Source of the DNA: Alphaproteobacteria bacterium
Lineage (GTDB): Bacteria; Pseudomonadota; Alphaproteobacteria; Rhodospirillales; Rhodospirillaceae
DNA: 59,045 nucleotides
NCBI GenBank assembly: GCA_030835385.1
Contig: JAURPI010000039.1
Location: forward strand, 1 to 59,045
Direction: 5' to 3'
Positions 57,614 to 59,045 of the stretch are shown piece after piece; the first letter of the stretch is position 1, and each line of letters begins with the position of its first letter. Both the position numbers and the translations under genes were made by a program. The notes under the pieces were generated by a model. The model was not told the DNA's origin, did not search any database, and saw nothing but the letters and a program-made list of their open reading frames with translations.

Positions 57614-58177
57614 CTATTCGGCTTTCAGCCACCCCTTAGGCATCATTCTGTGGAGAGTATCATCACGATCCATAAAGTGATGCTTTAGGGCACCGACAAC
57701 GTGCAGCAGAACCACGCCTACCAGTCCAATTGAGATGTACAGATGAATATCTGCCATAATGAATGACAAAGGGCGAATATCCCAAAACAGGTGCGGTAAA
57801 TTGATGCCAAACGGATTAACTTCGATCTTAAGCGCATTGAAACCGATCCATCCTGTTAGCGGCATCAGGATCATCTCTACAGATAAATAGGTGTGGACAC
57901 CATTAGCGGCCAGCCGCTCCCACCATCTCATGCGATCAGGCAATTCAGGGTGAGGTTGGGAAAATCTCCAGGCCAGTCGAAAGAACACCAAGACCAATAC
58001 GACGAGTCCGGCAGGCATGTGCCAGTAGGTATAAAACTGAGCCCAAGTGTCTGCCGAAACAATTTTGAAATAGCGCAGAAAACCTGTGATGAACTGAATG
58101 AGGATGATTCCTGCCGCCGTCCAGTGGAGAAACTTGGAGACTGTTCCCCACCTTGCATCTGTTTTTGAGAGTGCCAT
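57614..58177 (-). CDS. Cytochrome b561 (CybB family)
   Basis: A 187-residue inner-membrane di-heme b cytochrome. It has four membrane segments with His in the expected places: KFLHWTAAGIILIQFITGFL, FYTYWHMPAGLVVLVLVFFR, NGVHTYLSVEMILMPLTGW and DIHLYISIGLVGVVLLHVVG, then ALKHHFMDRDDTLHRMMPK. The ATG at 58177 follows AGAGGA; a longer frame to 58195 exists. Such proteins move electrons between quinone and periplasmic partners, with superoxide oxidase activity known for E. coli CybB. It diverges from a VOC-domain gene. Confidence 0.92.
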   Translation of the reverse strand: MALSKTDARWGTVSKFLHWTAAGIILIQFITGFLRYFKIVSADTWAQFYTYWHMPAGLVVLVLVFFRLAWRFSQPHPELPDRMRWWERLAANGVHTYLSVEMILMPLTGWIGFNALKIEVNPFGINLPHLFWDIRPLSFIMADIHLYISIGLVGVVLLHVVGALKHHFMDRDDTLHRMMPKGWLKAE

Positions 58178-58260
58178 ACCCCTTTTCCTCTGCACCGGGT
58201 TACCCGCATACTGAACAATATGGTGACCGATATTCAGCTTATCGAACAGAGAGGCCTTAA

Positions 58261-58761
58261 ATGTCCCTAGTTAGCCCAATGGTACGCACTGCCATCATTG
58301 TACGAGACCTCGAGCAATCTACCGCCTTCTACAAGGACATATTTGAGTTAGATGACGTTTACGCCGAAGGTAGCCTAACCCACGCCACCGCTGCAAAATT
58401 GTTAGGTGTGCCGCCTGAGACTAGAACGCGGTATCGCATTCTGCGGGCCACAACCATGAACAAGGGAATGGTGGGGTTGTTCGAACTTTCATGCCCTGCC
58501 TCGCCAGCATTCGATAAACAATCACAAAGCTGCAACATCGGAGAAGCGTGCCTCGTATTCTATTGCGCAGACTTAGACGTAGTTCATGACCGCCTCATTT
58601 CTGGCAATCATTTGGTGCTGTGCCCGCCAACACATTTGGAGGTGGATATCGAAGGGGGCGCCATCAAAGCCGCCGGCAGAGGCCAAAGAGAGATGACCTT
58701 TCGTGACCTAGACGGCGTTATGGTGAATCTGATTGAACGAGATCCCTCCAGTGAAGACTAA
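58261..58761 (+). CDS. VOC family (glyoxalase/bleomycin-resistance/dioxygenase superfamily) protein
   Basis: A 166-residue protein with vicinal-oxygen-chelate repeats. The first repeat is MVRTAIIVRDLEQSTAFYKD, the second runs from NIGEACLVFYCADLDVVHDR to EMTFRDLDGVMVNLIERDP, the standard beta-alpha-beta-beta-beta end of the fold. The metal-binding residues are not all obvious, and the substrate is unknown. It is followed, 26 bases on, by a frameshifted cupin gene on the same strand, so the two were probably one operon. Confidence 0.85.
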   Translation: MSLVSPMVRTAIIVRDLEQSTAFYKDIFELDDVYAEGSLTHATAAKLLGVPPETRTRYRILRATTMNKGMVGLFELSCPASPAFDKQSQSCNIGEACLVFYCADLDVVHDRLISGNHLVLCPPTHLEVDIEGGAIKAAGRGQREMTFRDLDGVMVNLIERDPSSED

Positions 58762-58787
58762 CTTCAAGAGTGAAAGAGACTGTGAAT

Positions 58788-59045
58788 ATGTCTGAGGATA
58801 CAGGCCAACGGAACGCGCGCCCTATCGATCACAATGAGGTGCCATCGCGCCCTGCAAAAAGCCCTTACCCACAACTTACAACGACGGCTTCAGCCCGGAT
58901 ATGTTGTGGAAGCCGATTGGCGCGATGTTTGGGCTAACCAATTCCGGCGTCAATATCGTGACTATTCCCCAGCGGCCGCTCAGCCGAGCGACATTGGCAC
59001 AAAGCGCAAGACGAATTCGTTTACGTCATTTGCGGTACGCTGACG
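58788..59045 (+). pseudogene. Cupin-domain protein, partial and frameshifted twice
   Basis: The ATG at 58788 opens a frame beginning MSEDTGQRNARPIDHNEVPS that soon stops. A missing base near 58875 moves the frame to YNDGFSPDMLWKPIGAMFGL and TNSGVNIVTIP. An extra C in the run at 58967-58970 then returns to the first frame, giving SGRSAERHWHKAQDEFVYVI up to the window edge. HWHKAQDEFVYV is a cupin metal-binding motif (HxHxxxxE). The two shifts cancel. They could be sequencing errors or real decay. The gene continues beyond the window. Confidence 0.72.

Overview
The window looks like a chromosomal segment of an alphaproteobacterium, most like the Rhodospirillales or a related marine lineage. The evidence is the gene order rpoD-dnaG-yqeY / carAB-greA-lrp-trxB-lysR, a PstA with a long N-terminal extension, a DnaG primase whose zinc ligands are mostly replaced, a homodimeric NADP isocitrate dehydrogenase, and a cytochrome c'/b-type cytochrome pair. 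It is mostly housekeeping DNA with several patches of gene decay. I found no CRISPR array, complete transposon, prophage or secondary-metabolite cluster.

Layout. 1-2.8 kb: a partial flavoprotein and an orphan peptide-type ABC binding protein. 2.9-10.2 kb: a phosphate regulon, pstS-pstC-pstA-pstB-phoU-phoB on the minus strand and a phosphate-selective porin on the plus strand. They diverge from a 370-base region holding two arrays of Pho-box half-sites. 10.2-12.5 kb: a decayed patch with a twice-frameshifted nitrobindin-like gene, a DUF1838 gene without its normal 5' end, the C-terminal remnant of a serine recombinase, and a tRNA with anticodon CAT (probably tRNA-Ile2). 12.6-30.7 kb: a Tat-exported alpha/beta hydrolase, rpoD, dnaG, yqeY, carAB, greA, lrp, trxB, lysR, a membrane-anchored hydrolase, an aspartate aminotransferase and uvrB. 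30.9-35.8 kb: a translationally coupled PadR-adaptor-RND pump operon. 35.8-42.8 kb: pssA-psd phospholipid synthesis, a LysM protein, a multi-pass membrane protein, a b-type cytochrome, cytochrome c', a LOG-family hydrolase and icd. 42.8-59 kb: accessory metabolism, with two MFS transporters, an orphan TRAP binding protein, two methyltransferases (one ArsM-like), a dead aldo/keto reductase, an HMG-CoA-lyase-like enzyme, a CaiB-type CoA transferase, a CpeT-like exported protein, a deletion scar joining an EamA gene to a GGDEF gene, a LeuCD pair, cytochrome b561, a VOC protein and a frameshifted cupin gene.

How it fits together. The best supported regulatory unit is the phosphate regulon: PhoB should act on both sides of its divergent region, coupling outer-membrane phosphate entry (porin) to periplasmic capture and import (PstSCAB). 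The sensor kinase PhoR is not in the window. The central genes are ordinary core functions. The accessory right third suggests catabolism of small carboxylic or CoA-linked compounds, but no complete pathway can be read from it.

Oddities. Five genes are visibly broken: nitrobindin, recombinase, aldo/keto reductase, EamA/GGDEF and cupin. Two of them, nitrobindin and cupin, each show one apparent single-base loss and one single-base gain in short C or G runs. That may reflect sequencing error rather than biology. I did not find a convincing new multi-gene system. The strongest observations are the extended Pho-box arrays, the recombinase/tRNA scar and the aldo/keto reductase with three stops in an otherwise continuous frame.
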